A stretch of 9,223 bases of DNA from Mailhella sp. (GTDB taxonomy: Bacteria > Desulfobacterota > Desulfovibrionia > Desulfovibrionales > Desulfovibrionaceae), in NCBI GenBank assembly GCA_020024815.1, contig JAHHTE010000077.1, positions 1 through 9,223 on the forward strand, written 5' to 3'. Both the position numbers and the translations under genes were made by a program. Within the stretch, counting starts at the first letter, position 1; each line of letters starts with the position of its first letter. Shown here in pieces: positions 1 to 6,990 of the stretch. The notes below the pieces were generated by a model that did no database searches, had not been told where the DNA came from, and saw only the letters and a list, made by a program, of their open reading frames with translations.

Positions 1-373
1 AGCCCATGCCATGAAAAAAACAATAAGCTATCTTTTTTCTGTATTACCTAAAGGAGCTATGAAATCTGTAACTTCAGATAGAGGAAAGGAATTTGCTTGT
101 CATAATCGAATAAAAAACTAACAAAAAATAGATTTTTCTTTGCAGATACTTATTTGACCAAAAAACAATGGGGCAAGAGATAGTAATGAAAATGCTAATA
201 GTTTATTAAGAGAGTTTTATCCAAAACAAACAAATTTATCTAAGCTAACAAAGATAACACAAGAAGAATTACAATAAAAATTAGTACTCATTAATAATAA
301 ACCTAAAAAATGTCTAAATTGGACAACTCCAATTGAAGTTTTTTTACAATAAGTGTCGCACTTGGATTGACAA
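1..373 (+). pseudogene. Decayed IS30-family transposase, 3' remnant
   Basis: Reading from base 2 gives the C-terminal part of an IS30-type DDE transposase: TSDRGKEFACH (around the second catalytic Asp), then DSNENANSLLREFYPK (the NEN...LLRE block with the catalytic Glu), then KPKKCLNWTTPIEVF, the usual IS30 C-terminal block. The frame is broken by in-frame stops at 119-121, near 155, near 275 and at 350-352. The stretch around 141-180 reads FADTYLTKKQWGKR only in the next frame, so at least two frameshifts flank it. The 5' part lies outside the window. It cannot encode an active enzyme. The end given is where similarity stops, around 352-373; no clear terminal inverted repeat was recognised. 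It marks an old insertion at the edge of the metabolic locus. Confidence 0.85.
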
Positions 374-563
374 TTCAGCCCTATAATAAATTTTTATTTT
401 ATTATGCTGTTTATAATAAATTTTTTATTTTATTGGTAATAACAGAAGATTTTATATCTATTAAATTTTTATATTCTTGTAAGTTTCTTTTCTTACTTAA
501 TTCTTATTTCTTTTCTATGAATTATAGATAAATTTCATAAGTCCTTTTTTATTTACTTTTACA
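374..563. other. AT-rich spacer, no gene seen
   Basis: This stretch lies between the transposase remnant and the stop codon of the TauE-like gene. I see no open frame with coding character and no RNA gene. It contains the direct repeat at 382-434 and T-rich tracts. No convincing intrinsic terminator for the minus-strand operon was found just after its last stop; a weak TATGAA/TTCATA inverted repeat near 516-539 lacks a U-tract. Confidence 0.6.
382..434. repeat. Two-copy direct repeat, about 22 bp, period 30
   Basis: The unit TATAATAAATTTTTATTTTA(TT) occurs at 382-403 and again at 412-434. The second copy has one extra T in the T-run. Eight bases separate the copies. It lies just beyond the transposase remnant and is low in complexity, so it could be a slippage or insertion scar. 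Confidence 0.6.
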
Positions 564-1289
564 TTAAAAATATCCATGATATAAGCAAAGAAAACCTGCT
601 CCAATAATAGCACTAATTAATAATTTTCTATACATCATAACATCTATTTTTTTTACAAATGGAATAGAAACAATTATCCCAATAAACATTCCAGTCAAAG
701 ACAAAAAAGTTAATAATATAATATTGTTATCAAACAAACCATAACTAATTTGTTGAAAAATAGTAACCGATGACATAAAACAATAAAAACAACTTAATGT
801 ACCAAGAGCTTTTTTTCTATCCCACCCAACATACGAAGAATAAATATATCCAGGAGGTCCACCAAAAGAAATTGACGCATTTGCTAATCCAGAAATCATT
901 GCAGTACCAAATGCAATATAATAGCTTTCTTTATATGCAATCATTTTTTTAACAAATAATTGCCACATGGCATATAATAATAAAAATAAACCAATTATTA
1001 TTTCTAATACATTTGAAGGTAAATATAATAGAACTTGTGTTCCACAAATTGATCCTGGAATACTACCCAATGACATAAAAAAAATAGTTTTCCAATCTAA
1101 ATATTGATAATATAAAATAGTAAGATAAACTCCAATTGCAGCACCACAAGCACAACCCACAGGAATAAGAATATTCATAGGTAAATATAATGCCATAATA
1201 GGTAATGCAATGATAGCAGCTCCCATTCCAGTAATATTATTTACAAATCCACCAATACACCAAGCAAGTAATATACAAAAATACATCAT
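564..1289 (-). CDS. TauE/SafE-family membrane permease (anion/sulfite exporter type)
   Basis: A 241-residue integral membrane protein with about seven or eight hydrophobic segments and the internal duplication typical of TauE/SafE. The first repeat begins GFVNNITGMGAAIIALP, where the family usually has GxGGG. The second repeat has ISGLANASISFGGPPG, matching the family's GGPP block. Length fits the family (about 240-270). Known members export sulfite, sulfoacetate or other small organic and sulfur anions across the inner membrane; the substrate here is not known. The start MM follows a GGGAAG ribosome-binding site about eight bases upstream, directly after the terminator-like hairpin at 1307-1334. 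It is the last gene of the GRE operon. In that setting it could remove a reaction product such as sulfite, which is inference from context. Confidence 0.85.
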   Translation of the reverse strand: MMYFCILLAWCIGGFVNNITGMGAAIIALPIMALYLPMNILIPVGCACGAAIGVYLTILYYQYLDWKTIFFMSLGSIPGSICGTQVLLYLPSNVLEIIIGLFLLLYAMWQLFVKKMIAYKESYYIAFGTAMISGLANASISFGGPPGYIYSSYVGWDRKKALGTLSCFYCFMSSVTIFQQISYGLFDNNIILLTFLSLTGMFIGIIVSIPFVKKIDVMMYRKLLISAIIGAGFLCLYHGYF

Positions 1290-1306
1290 ATTTTACTTCC
1301 CAAAAA

Positions 1307-1334
1307 ATAAAACGGCATAATTTTGCCGTTTTAT
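1307..1334 (-). terminator. Intrinsic terminator-like hairpin between binding protein and TauE genes
   Basis: Perfect 11-bp stem ATAAAACGGCA / TGCCGTTTTAT with a 6-base loop. On the minus strand it is followed by a run of six T, making the 3' side TTTTATTTTTT; the plus strand also has a T-rich tail. It starts 8 bases after the stop of the binding-protein gene and ends about 5 bases before the ribosome-binding site of the TauE gene. It probably lowers transcription into the TauE gene, or defines the 3' end of the main transcript with partial read-through. Confidence 0.8.
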
Positions 1335-1341
1335 TATTATA

Positions 1342-2343
1342 TTACTTTGAATAAATGTAGTTTGTTTCTAATAAATAATCAATTTGATTACGTGAAAGAG
1401 CGTTTATATAACCATAGAAATAAATTGCTTTTTTTAATGTTATACAAAATTTTGTTGTAAAATCATGACATATTAATTCTTTATATTGATCATTTTTAGA
1501 AATAAAATAATTTTCTTTTATTCCTTTATAAGCATACGATGTTTCTAGATTATAATTTGCAATATCCCATAGATATTTATTATAAAGTTTTGCTTGTTCA
1601 TCTAAAGATAATGCCTTAAATTTATCTTGTGCATCATAATAAATAGATAAAAACTGCTCAACTTTATCTGGGTATTCTTCTAAAAATTTAGAATTTGCTA
1701 ATAAAACTGTATAAAATTTAACATCACAATCCATAGCAGTAGCTAATACTTTTAATCCATTTTCACTTGCTTTATAACTATCAGGAGCCCATAAAACTAC
1801 AATATCTTCCATTCCTTTTATAAAGGCCTGCAATGCTTCTTCTGGCTTAGTATCAACTAATCTTACATCAGTATCTTTTAATCCATACTTTTCTAACCAA
1901 GATAATACTAATTGATGAGCATTTGTTCCAAATGCACATAAAATAGTTTTTCCACGAATACTATTAGCTTCATCTTTTAAATTTTTATAATTATTTTTTA
2001 ATAAATCACTATCTTCACGAACAAATAAAGCATTTCCCTTACTTTCATCAACACCAATACCAATTATTTTTGTTTCTTTTTTAAGAATGCTATCTAAAGC
2101 TGGAATTAATCCACAAGCTGCAATATCCCATTGATTTGAACTATCTACAAGTCTTTTACCCGTTGGAAAAAGTTTAAATTCAAAGGGTAAAATTTTATCC
2201 ATTTGCATATCATGTGCATACCATGCTGGTACAGCTTCACTTTCTGCTAACCAAGCTGTTCGTATTGATTCGTTTGCCATAGCAGAAGAAACAAAAGAAA
2301 TAATACAATAGCATAACAATAAAACTTGATATACTTTTTTCAT
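1342..2343 (-). CDS. Periplasmic solute-binding protein, NMT1/TauA-like, without ABC partners
   Basis: A 333-residue exported binding protein. Residues 1-23 form a Sec signal peptide (MKK, hydrophobic core, then SSAMA before N24) with no lipobox cysteine, so the mature protein is probably free in a periplasm. The fold resembles the NMT1/SsuA/TauA group: TAWLAESEAVPAWYAH at the start of the mature part, WDIAACGLIPALDSI in the ligand-site region (compare 'DVQIGxxGxxPxxxA' in taurine and nitrate binding proteins), then GKTILCAFGTNAHQLVLSWLEKYGL and EEALQAFIKGMEDIVVLWAPDS for the second lobe. The open frame extends further upstream to 2442, but ATG at 2343 has an AGGAG site and begins the signal peptide. 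No ABC ATPase or permease gene lies in the window; the next gene is the TauE-like permease. Family fairly sure, ligand unknown. Confidence 0.8.
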   Translation of the reverse strand: MKKVYQVLLLCYCIISFVSSAMANESIRTAWLAESEAVPAWYAHDMQMDKILPFEFKLFPTGKRLVDSSNQWDIAACGLIPALDSILKKETKIIGIGVDESKGNALFVREDSDLLKNNYKNLKDEANSIRGKTILCAFGTNAHQLVLSWLEKYGLKDTDVRLVDTKPEEALQAFIKGMEDIVVLWAPDSYKASENGLKVLATAMDCDVKFYTVLLANSKFLEEYPDKVEQFLSIYYDAQDKFKALSLDEQAKLYNKYLWDIANYNLETSYAYKGIKENYFISKNDQYKELICHDFTTKFCITLKKAIYFYGYINALSRNQIDYLLETNYIYSK

Positions 2344-2356
2344 AACTACTCCTAAA

Positions 2357-2383
2357 AGCCAGCAGTATAAAATACTGCTGGCT
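2357..2383 (-). terminator. Strong hairpin between cupin and binding-protein genes (attenuator or weak terminator)
   Basis: Perfect 12-bp stem AGCCAGCAGTAT / ATACTGCTGGCT with a 3-base loop. On the minus strand only TTT follows before the AGGAG ribosome-binding site (2349-2353) of the binding-protein gene. It begins 9 bases after the cupin stop. The short U-tract makes it a weak terminator at best; it could equally act as an mRNA processing or stability element, or affect access to the adjacent ribosome-binding site. Confidence 0.65.
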
Positions 2384-2392
2384 AAAAAATAA

Positions 2393-2755
2393 TTAATTTG
2401 GAATAGAGCACATATAACTTTTACGTACATAGTTTGGCACATGCCAAATATTTTTTATTCCAAAAGGAATAAAAACAACGTCATTAGGTTTTAAATCTAA
2501 CGTTATTCCATTTTCCATTTCAACTGTTGCCTCACCTTCCAATATTGTACACATTTCATTTGAGGTATGAGATGGAATAAAAAAAGAACCTCCTTTACAA
2601 GTCCAAAAGCCTGATTGAACTTTTCCATCTTCACTTTTAAAACAACGCCAAACATGTGTAATTGGTTCGCCTTTTATTACAAATTCTGACGCAACTTTTA
2701 CCTCAACTTCTTCAATAGCATTATTAGGATCAAAAATAAACGCAGATTGTTTCAT
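2393..2755 (-). CDS. Small cupin protein, Cupin_3/DUF861 type
   Basis: A 120-residue single-domain cupin, about the usual length for the family. The Cupin_3 pattern is visible: SGFWTCKGGSF (49-59), HTSNEMCTILEGEATVEM (63-80), then KPNDVVFIPFGIKNIWHVP (89-107) and RKSYM (111-115). The W...LEG...P.G...W.V...K.Y pattern is typical of DUF861, a group that includes EutQ-like and ureidoglycine-related proteins. H63, E67 and H105 could contribute to a metal site, but the classical HxH motif is absent and PND replaces the usual PGD. It has no signal peptide, so it is cytoplasmic. It starts 10 bases after the GRE stop, with an AAGGAT ribosome-binding site. Its role in GRE metabolism is not known; a catalytic step on the product or an accessory or protective role are both open. 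Confidence 0.85.
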   Translation of the reverse strand: MKQSAFIFDPNNAIEEVEVKVASEFVIKGEPITHVWRCFKSEDGKVQSGFWTCKGGSFFIPSHTSNEMCTILEGEATVEMENGITLDLKPNDVVFIPFGIKNIWHVPNYVRKSYMCSIPN

Positions 2756-2765
2756 AATAATATCC

Positions 2766-5141
2766 TTATAAATTGTGTGGTGTTCTACTTAAAATATCAT
2801 CTTGAATTTCCTTACTTAATTCAACAAAATAAGCACTATAACCAGCTACTCTAACCAATAAACTTTTATAATTTTCTGGATTTTTTTGTGCACAACGTAA
2901 AATTTCATGGCTTACAACGTTAAATTGCATGTGGAATACATTTAAATCTATAAAAGTTTTTATAAAAGCAGATAATCTTGCTCGTCCTTCATTTCCTGAA
3001 ACAATAGCTGGAGTTAATTTAATATTTAACAATGTTCCGCCATCAATACATTCATGTGGTAATTTTCCTAATGATTGTAGTATTGCTGTTGGTCCTAATT
3101 TATCTTGACCTTGAGAAGGAGAACAACCATCAGCTAGAGGTTTCCAAGCATTTCTTCCTGAAGGTAAAGCAGCCACTGACATTCCTTGTGGAACATTAGA
3201 AGAAACAGGATATAATGCAGGTAATTTTTTATTTCCTAATTTACCTCTATAACTTTCTGCTTCTTTTACCAAACATTCTGTTAATTCAGAAACAATTACA
3301 TCAGCCCTATCATCATTATTTCCCCATTTTGGAGCATTTAATAAACGTTGTTGTAATGCTTCATACCCTTTAAAATCATTTTTAATTGCTTCAACTAATT
3401 CTTTCATTGTGAAAGACTTTTCATGAAAAATTACGTGTCTAACAGCTGCTAAAGAATCTACAAAATCAGCAACACCATTTCCGTTCATACCGGGTCCACT
3501 ATTATATTCTGCACCACCATGTGATAAATCTTGTCCTTTTTCTAAACAATTAATAGTAAACATAGATGCAACAGGAACAGGTAAATACTGATAATGCAAA
3601 TGTTCTAATGTATTTTGAGATATTGAAAACTTTTTAAGTAAATATCTTACTTGTGCATAAACTGCATTTTCAAATTCTTCTACACTTGTAAAGAGTGAGG
3701 CATCACCTGTTTTCAACCCTAATTGCTTTCCTGACTTTAGATGAATACCATTTGTTATTGCAAATTCAACAGCACTACCTAAATTATAATGTCCTGCTGA
3801 ACTCCATTGAAAATGTCTACCAGCAAGTTGAGCCTCTACGCAACCTATTGGAGCCCAATCACGAGCAATATGTGCAGGCACACCTTTTTTCAATAACATT
3901 TTATATCCAACTTCATCATTAAAAATTGCTGGAAAACCTGAACCAGTTTGAACTAATTCAGCAATTTTTAAAAAGAATTCTTCAGGGTTTTTCTTATTAA
4001 TTCTAACTGACATTGAAGGTTGCACCATTTGAACATCAATAGCAGCTTGTAAAAACATATAACTTAATGGATTTACTGCATCATTACCGTATTTATCTAC
4101 ACCACCTAATGCAATATTTTGGAAAGCACAAAAACCAGAATAATGTTTTGCTGCACCTTCATTCCAATACCAAATTTGTTCACCTGATTTTACATAAAAA
4201 CATTCAATAATTTCTAATAACGTATCGTCTAATGTACCAAGTTCTTTTTCATATTGATAAAATGGTAAAAGATATTGATCTAAAAGACCGGGAGAATATC
4301 CTCCAGCATTTCCTTCAATAAATAATCCTACAAAAACAAAATATACTGTTTGAATTGCTTGATGAAAATTTTTAGGTGCATGTTCAGAAATATAATCGCA
4401 ACAATCAATTATTCTTTCTAAATCTTTTTTTCTTTCTTTATTTACTGTTTTCATCATTTCTCGTGCTTTATCTGCATGACGTTTTGCCAAAATCATAAAA
4501 CCTTCACAAGAAATAATTACTGATTTCCAAAAATTTGCTTTTTCAATATTTTCAATATTATTAAAATCTAATTGAGCAAGCTTTTCTTCTGCCAAATTTT
4601 TTATTCCGATAAATCCATAAGGCAAAATTAATTGTTGAAAAGCTGGAACCATATCTCCCGGTGTACACTCAATTTTTACATCATTATCAATAACTCCGCC
4701 AACAGAAATAATTTCTAAAACATCTTTTGGTGCTATTGCATTCCAATAATCTCTTAATGTTTTTCCTTTCCAATAAGGATAAATTTCTTCCCTATAAATT
4801 TTCTTTTGTTCTTCTGTAATATAATATGGATCTTGAGGTCTTGTACTCATTGTATCCAATTCTTTAATAATCCAATTATTTGATAATTCTGGACAAACAT
4901 GAATTGAACGAGCCACTGATCCAGCATCTCCAACAATTAACTCTTTTTCTTGAATTGTAATTGTTTTCGTTGCACAATGTTCTTTAAAAGCTTTTGCTCT
5001 TTTTACAATTAATGGATCACCATCATTTTCTTTAAAAATACGAGTTTTTGAAATTGCCCCTTCCAAACATACACTTGGTGTATGGGTAAAAAATTGATCT
5101 TTTAAAAATTTAATTCTTTCTTTGTAATTTAATGCGTTCAT
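2766..5141 (-). CDS. Glycyl radical enzyme (pyruvate formate-lyase-like superfamily, substrate unassigned)
   Basis: A 791-residue GRE with the PFL-like barrel over about residues 15-650 and the glycyl radical domain over about 670-785. The active-site loop GCVEAQLAGR gives the thiyl cysteine C434 and the base E436. The radical glycine is G767 in RVAGYSA. Other family blocks are YSPGLLDQYLLPFY, FQNIALGGVDKYGNDA, VQPSMSVR, QTGSGFPAIFNDE and SGPGMNGNG. After GCVE the sequence runs RHFQWSSAGHYNLGSAVEF, not the GWHDAAFFN of glycerol/propanediol dehydratases, and C434-V435 is not the tandem Cys-Cys of true pyruvate formate-lyase. There is no HpdC-type small subunit gene. Candidate chemistries are C-S, C-C, C-N or C-O cleavage; the TauE and TauA-like neighbours favour a sulfonate, by inference. 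An in-frame ATG at 5153 overlaps the activase stop, but the ATG at 5141 has a GGGGG site at good spacing and is chosen. Confidence 0.93.
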   Translation of the reverse strand: MNALNYKERIKFLKDQFFTHTPSVCLEGAISKTRIFKENDGDPLIVKRAKAFKEHCATKTITIQEKELIVGDAGSVARSIHVCPELSNNWIIKELDTMSTRPQDPYYITEEQKKIYREEIYPYWKGKTLRDYWNAIAPKDVLEIISVGGVIDNDVKIECTPGDMVPAFQQLILPYGFIGIKNLAEEKLAQLDFNNIENIEKANFWKSVIISCEGFMILAKRHADKAREMMKTVNKERKKDLERIIDCCDYISEHAPKNFHQAIQTVYFVFVGLFIEGNAGGYSPGLLDQYLLPFYQYEKELGTLDDTLLEIIECFYVKSGEQIWYWNEGAAKHYSGFCAFQNIALGGVDKYGNDAVNPLSYMFLQAAIDVQMVQPSMSVRINKKNPEEFFLKIAELVQTGSGFPAIFNDEVGYKMLLKKGVPAHIARDWAPIGCVEAQLAGRHFQWSSAGHYNLGSAVEFAITNGIHLKSGKQLGLKTGDASLFTSVEEFENAVYAQVRYLLKKFSISQNTLEHLHYQYLPVPVASMFTINCLEKGQDLSHGGAEYNSGPGMNGNGVADFVDSLAAVRHVIFHEKSFTMKELVEAIKNDFKGYEALQQRLLNAPKWGNNDDRADVIVSELTECLVKEAESYRGKLGNKKLPALYPVSSNVPQGMSVAALPSGRNAWKPLADGCSPSQGQDKLGPTAILQSLGKLPHECIDGGTLLNIKLTPAIVSGNEGRARLSAFIKTFIDLNVFHMQFNVVSHEILRCAQKNPENYKSLLVRVAGYSAYFVELSKEIQDDILSRTPHNL

Positions 5142-5153
5142 AAAAACCCCCAT

Positions 5154-6065
5154 TTAATATTTGCAAATTACATTTACATTTTTACAATATTTTCTTATCA
5201 AATTTACCTTATCCTTTATTTCATCTTCCGAATAAGGTGTTAAGCTAGACAATGTATACTTTCTGCCAAGCAATTCATATTTTCCACTACCTAAACGATG
5301 ATAAGGCAATATTTCAAAATCTTTTACATTTGGTAATGAAGAAAGATATTTTGCATAACAAATAAGATGATCATTATCATCATTTATCGTTGGAATTAAT
5401 GGTAAACGTATACAAATTGGTGTGTTAGTTTTTATTAATAATTGTTCTAAATTTTCTAAAATTATTTTATTATCTTTTCCTGTAATTTCTTTATGTTTAT
5501 CACTATCAATATGTTTTATATCATAAAAACATAAATCTAATTTTGATACAATTTGATATAAAATATTAAATTGTGCAAAACCAGACGTTTCTGCAGCTGT
5601 ATGAATATTAAGTGTTTTACATTTATCTATTAATGCAGAAACAAATTGATATTGCATAAGCATTTCACCTCCAGAAAATGTAACACCTCCTCCAGTATTT
5701 TGATAAAATAATATATCTTTTTTTATTAAATTAAAAACTTCTTCTATTTCATATTCTTTAGCTGCAAGTTGCATAGCTCCAACTAAACATGCTTCAACGC
5801 ATTTTCCACAATTATCACATTTTATTCTATCAATTATTATCTTATTATTTTCAAAATTAATTGCTTTTTGTGGGCATAACAATTCACATTTTCGACATCG
5901 AATACATAAATCAGTTTTATGAATTATTTCTTGTGTAGCAATTTGAGTCGTAGGGTTTGAACACCATAAACATTTTAATGGACAACCTTTAAAAAAAATA
6001 GTTGTTCGTGTTCCCGGACCATCATGTAAACTAAAAAATTGAATATTTTCTATTAAAGCTTTCAT
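5154..6065 (-). CDS. Glycyl-radical-enzyme activating enzyme (radical SAM, with two extra 4Fe-4S clusters)
   Basis: A 303-residue activase that abstracts hydrogen from the GRE glycine using SAM. HDGPGTRTTIFFKGC leads into the CxxxCxxC radical-SAM motif (C28, C32, C35). A ferredoxin-like insert follows, with two CxxCxxCxxxC sets (C54/57/60/64 and C83/86/89/93), as in activases of the PFL2, dehydratase, decarboxylase and C-S lyase GREs rather than the short PflA. TGGGVTFSGGE (GGE at about 132-134) is the SAM-binding block. An upstream in-frame ATG at 6089 exists, but the ATG at 6065 has a GAGG site five bases ahead and begins the conserved 'MKALIENIQFFSLHDGPG', so it is preferred. It is the first gene of the operon and directly abuts the GRE gene, whose product is its obvious partner. 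Confidence 0.95.
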   Translation of the reverse strand: MKALIENIQFFSLHDGPGTRTTIFFKGCPLKCLWCSNPTTQIATQEIIHKTDLCIRCRKCELLCPQKAINFENNKIIIDRIKCDNCGKCVEACLVGAMQLAAKEYEIEEVFNLIKKDILFYQNTGGGVTFSGGEMLMQYQFVSALIDKCKTLNIHTAAETSGFAQFNILYQIVSKLDLCFYDIKHIDSDKHKEITGKDNKIILENLEQLLIKTNTPICIRLPLIPTINDDNDHLICYAKYLSSLPNVKDFEILPYHRLGSGKYELLGRKYTLSSLTPYSEDEIKDKVNLIRKYCKNVNVICKY

Positions 6066-6082
6066 AATTGCCTCGTTATTTT

Positions 6083-6099
6083 GTTTCATTATTTGAAAC
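6083..6099. promoter_or_regulatory. Candidate operator palindrome GTTTCA-N5-TGAAAC
   Basis: A perfect 6-bp inverted repeat with a 5-base spacer (GTTTCATTATTTGAAAC). It lies about 10 bases after the -10 box of the activase promoter, so it would cover the first transcribed bases, and it precedes the ribosome-binding site. This is a good position for repression. It is a natural candidate site for the adjacent IclR-type regulator; that link is inference. Confidence 0.5.
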
Positions 6100-6107
6100 T
6101 TTATTTT

Positions 6108-6136
6108 ATTATTGTATACAAAAAAATTTTTGTCAA
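6108..6136 (-). promoter_or_regulatory. Sigma-70-type promoter for the GRE operon
   Basis: On the minus strand there is a consensus -35 TTGACA (6131-6136), a 17-base spacer and a -10 AATAAT (6108-6113). The predicted transcript start is near 6101, about 36 bases before the activase ATG at 6065. The spacer contains the 10-bp palindrome TTGTATACAA (6112-6121), a second possible protein site. Confidence 0.65.
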
Positions 6137-6175
6137 GATATAAATTACTTTATTTTTAATTTATAAAATAACTGT

Positions 6176-6190
6176 TGGAATTTTATTTCA
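6176..6190. promoter_or_regulatory. IclR-box-like sequence upstream of the regulator gene
   Basis: TGGAATTTTATTTCA resembles the E. coli IclR consensus TGGAAATNATTTCCA in length and outer bases, and its halves TGGAATT and TGAAATA agree at five of seven positions. It lies 33 bases before the regulator ATG, where it could serve autoregulation. In such AT-rich DNA chance similarity is possible, and no clear promoter for the regulator gene was identified. Confidence 0.3.
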
Positions 6191-6222
6191 TTTATTGTAA
6201 AATTTTTTCATTAGGAGGAATT

Positions 6223-6990
6223 ATGGCAAAAAAACAACCAGCATATTTACAAACATTTAGTAGAGGATTGCAAGTCCTTGAATTTTTAGCTGAACATAAA
6301 ACAACAACGGTAACTGTACTTTCTAAAAAATTAAATATACAAAAAAGTGCTAGTTACCGATTCTTAAATACATTAAAATTACATGGTTATTTATCACAAG
6401 ACCAACATAATAATTATATTCTAACTGATAGAATAACAAAATTAGGTAATGGAATTATTCCTAAATTAGAATTTCATAATATTGTAGTAGAAATTTTAAA
6501 CTCAATCGTTAACTCAAATTCAACTATAAGTAATTTAGCAAAATGGAATGGAGAAGAAATTCTATATTTAGCACAAAGTAACAATAGTACATATATGCAA
6601 TTTACAGAAGGTAAAACAGTTCCAGCATATTGTTCTGCTTTAGGAAAAGCTATTTTAGCCTTACAATCAGATTCAGTTATAGATTCCTATATACAAAAAA
6701 CACATTTTGAACAATATACAGCTACAACAACTACTAAACAAACCATGTGGTCTGAAATTGAAAAAACTCGTAATAACCATTATGGTCTTATGTGCGATGA
6801 ATTATGCTTAGGCTTAAAAGGACTTGCTATTCCAATTATAATAGAAAATGAACCTGTAAAATATGCAATAAGTGTTACTGATACTATTTATGGTGATCCC
6901 ACTAATTTTATAAAAACCAATTTACCTCTTTTAGAAAAAGCTAGAGAAGAATTACTTGGATATTTAGAACTTAACTTATTTGAAATTTAA
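6223..6990 (+). CDS. IclR-family transcriptional regulator
   Basis: A 255-residue DNA-binding regulator. The N-terminal winged helix-turn-helix is visible at about residues 10-70: SRGLQVLEFLAEHKTTTVTVLSKKLNIQKSASYRFLNTLKLHGYLSQD, the usual IclR pattern. The C-terminal effector domain shows CSALGKAILALQ, HYGLMCDELCLGLKGLAIPI and KYAISVTD, matching the family blocks around the ligand pocket. Length fits the family (about 250). The frame is open back to a TTG at 6175, but ATG at 6223 has a perfect AGGAGG site and is chosen. It is divergent from the GRE operon and convergent with the TRAP genes, sharing the control region at 6066-6222. It probably senses the substrate or a pathway intermediate and controls the GRE operon and perhaps the TRAP genes; the effector is unknown. 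Confidence 0.93.
   Translation: MAKKQPAYLQTFSRGLQVLEFLAEHKTTTVTVLSKKLNIQKSASYRFLNTLKLHGYLSQDQHNNYILTDRITKLGNGIIPKLEFHNIVVEILNSIVNSNSTISNLAKWNGEEILYLAQSNNSTYMQFTEGKTVPAYCSALGKAILALQSDSVIDSYIQKTHFEQYTATTTTKQTMWSEIEKTRNNHYGLMCDELCLGLKGLAIPIIIENEPVKYAISVTDTIYGDPTNFIKTNLPLLEKAREELLGYLELNLFEI

Noticed and set aside
2344..2442. Longer N-terminus for the TauA-like binding protein, starting at 2442
   Set aside because: The extension overlaps the end of the cupin gene and the 12-bp hairpin; the ATG at 2343 has a clear AGGAG site and begins a normal signal peptide.
3695..3922. Plus-strand open frame of 75 codons inside the GRE gene
   Set aside because: It lies fully antisense to a clearly conserved region of the GRE, has no ribosome-binding site and resembles no known protein.
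2766..5141. Assigning the GRE as pyruvate formate-lyase, glycerol/propanediol dehydratase or 4-hydroxyphenylacetate decarboxylase
   Set aside because: It lacks the tandem Cys-Cys of pyruvate formate-lyase, lacks the GWHDAAFFN segment of the diol dehydratases, and has no HpdC-like small subunit gene beside it. The activase with two extra clusters also argues against classical pyruvate formate-lyase.
6175..6222. TTG start at 6175 for the IclR gene
   Set aside because: The extra 16 residues do not resemble IclR N-termini and lack a ribosome-binding site, whereas ATG 6223 has AGGAGG at correct spacing.
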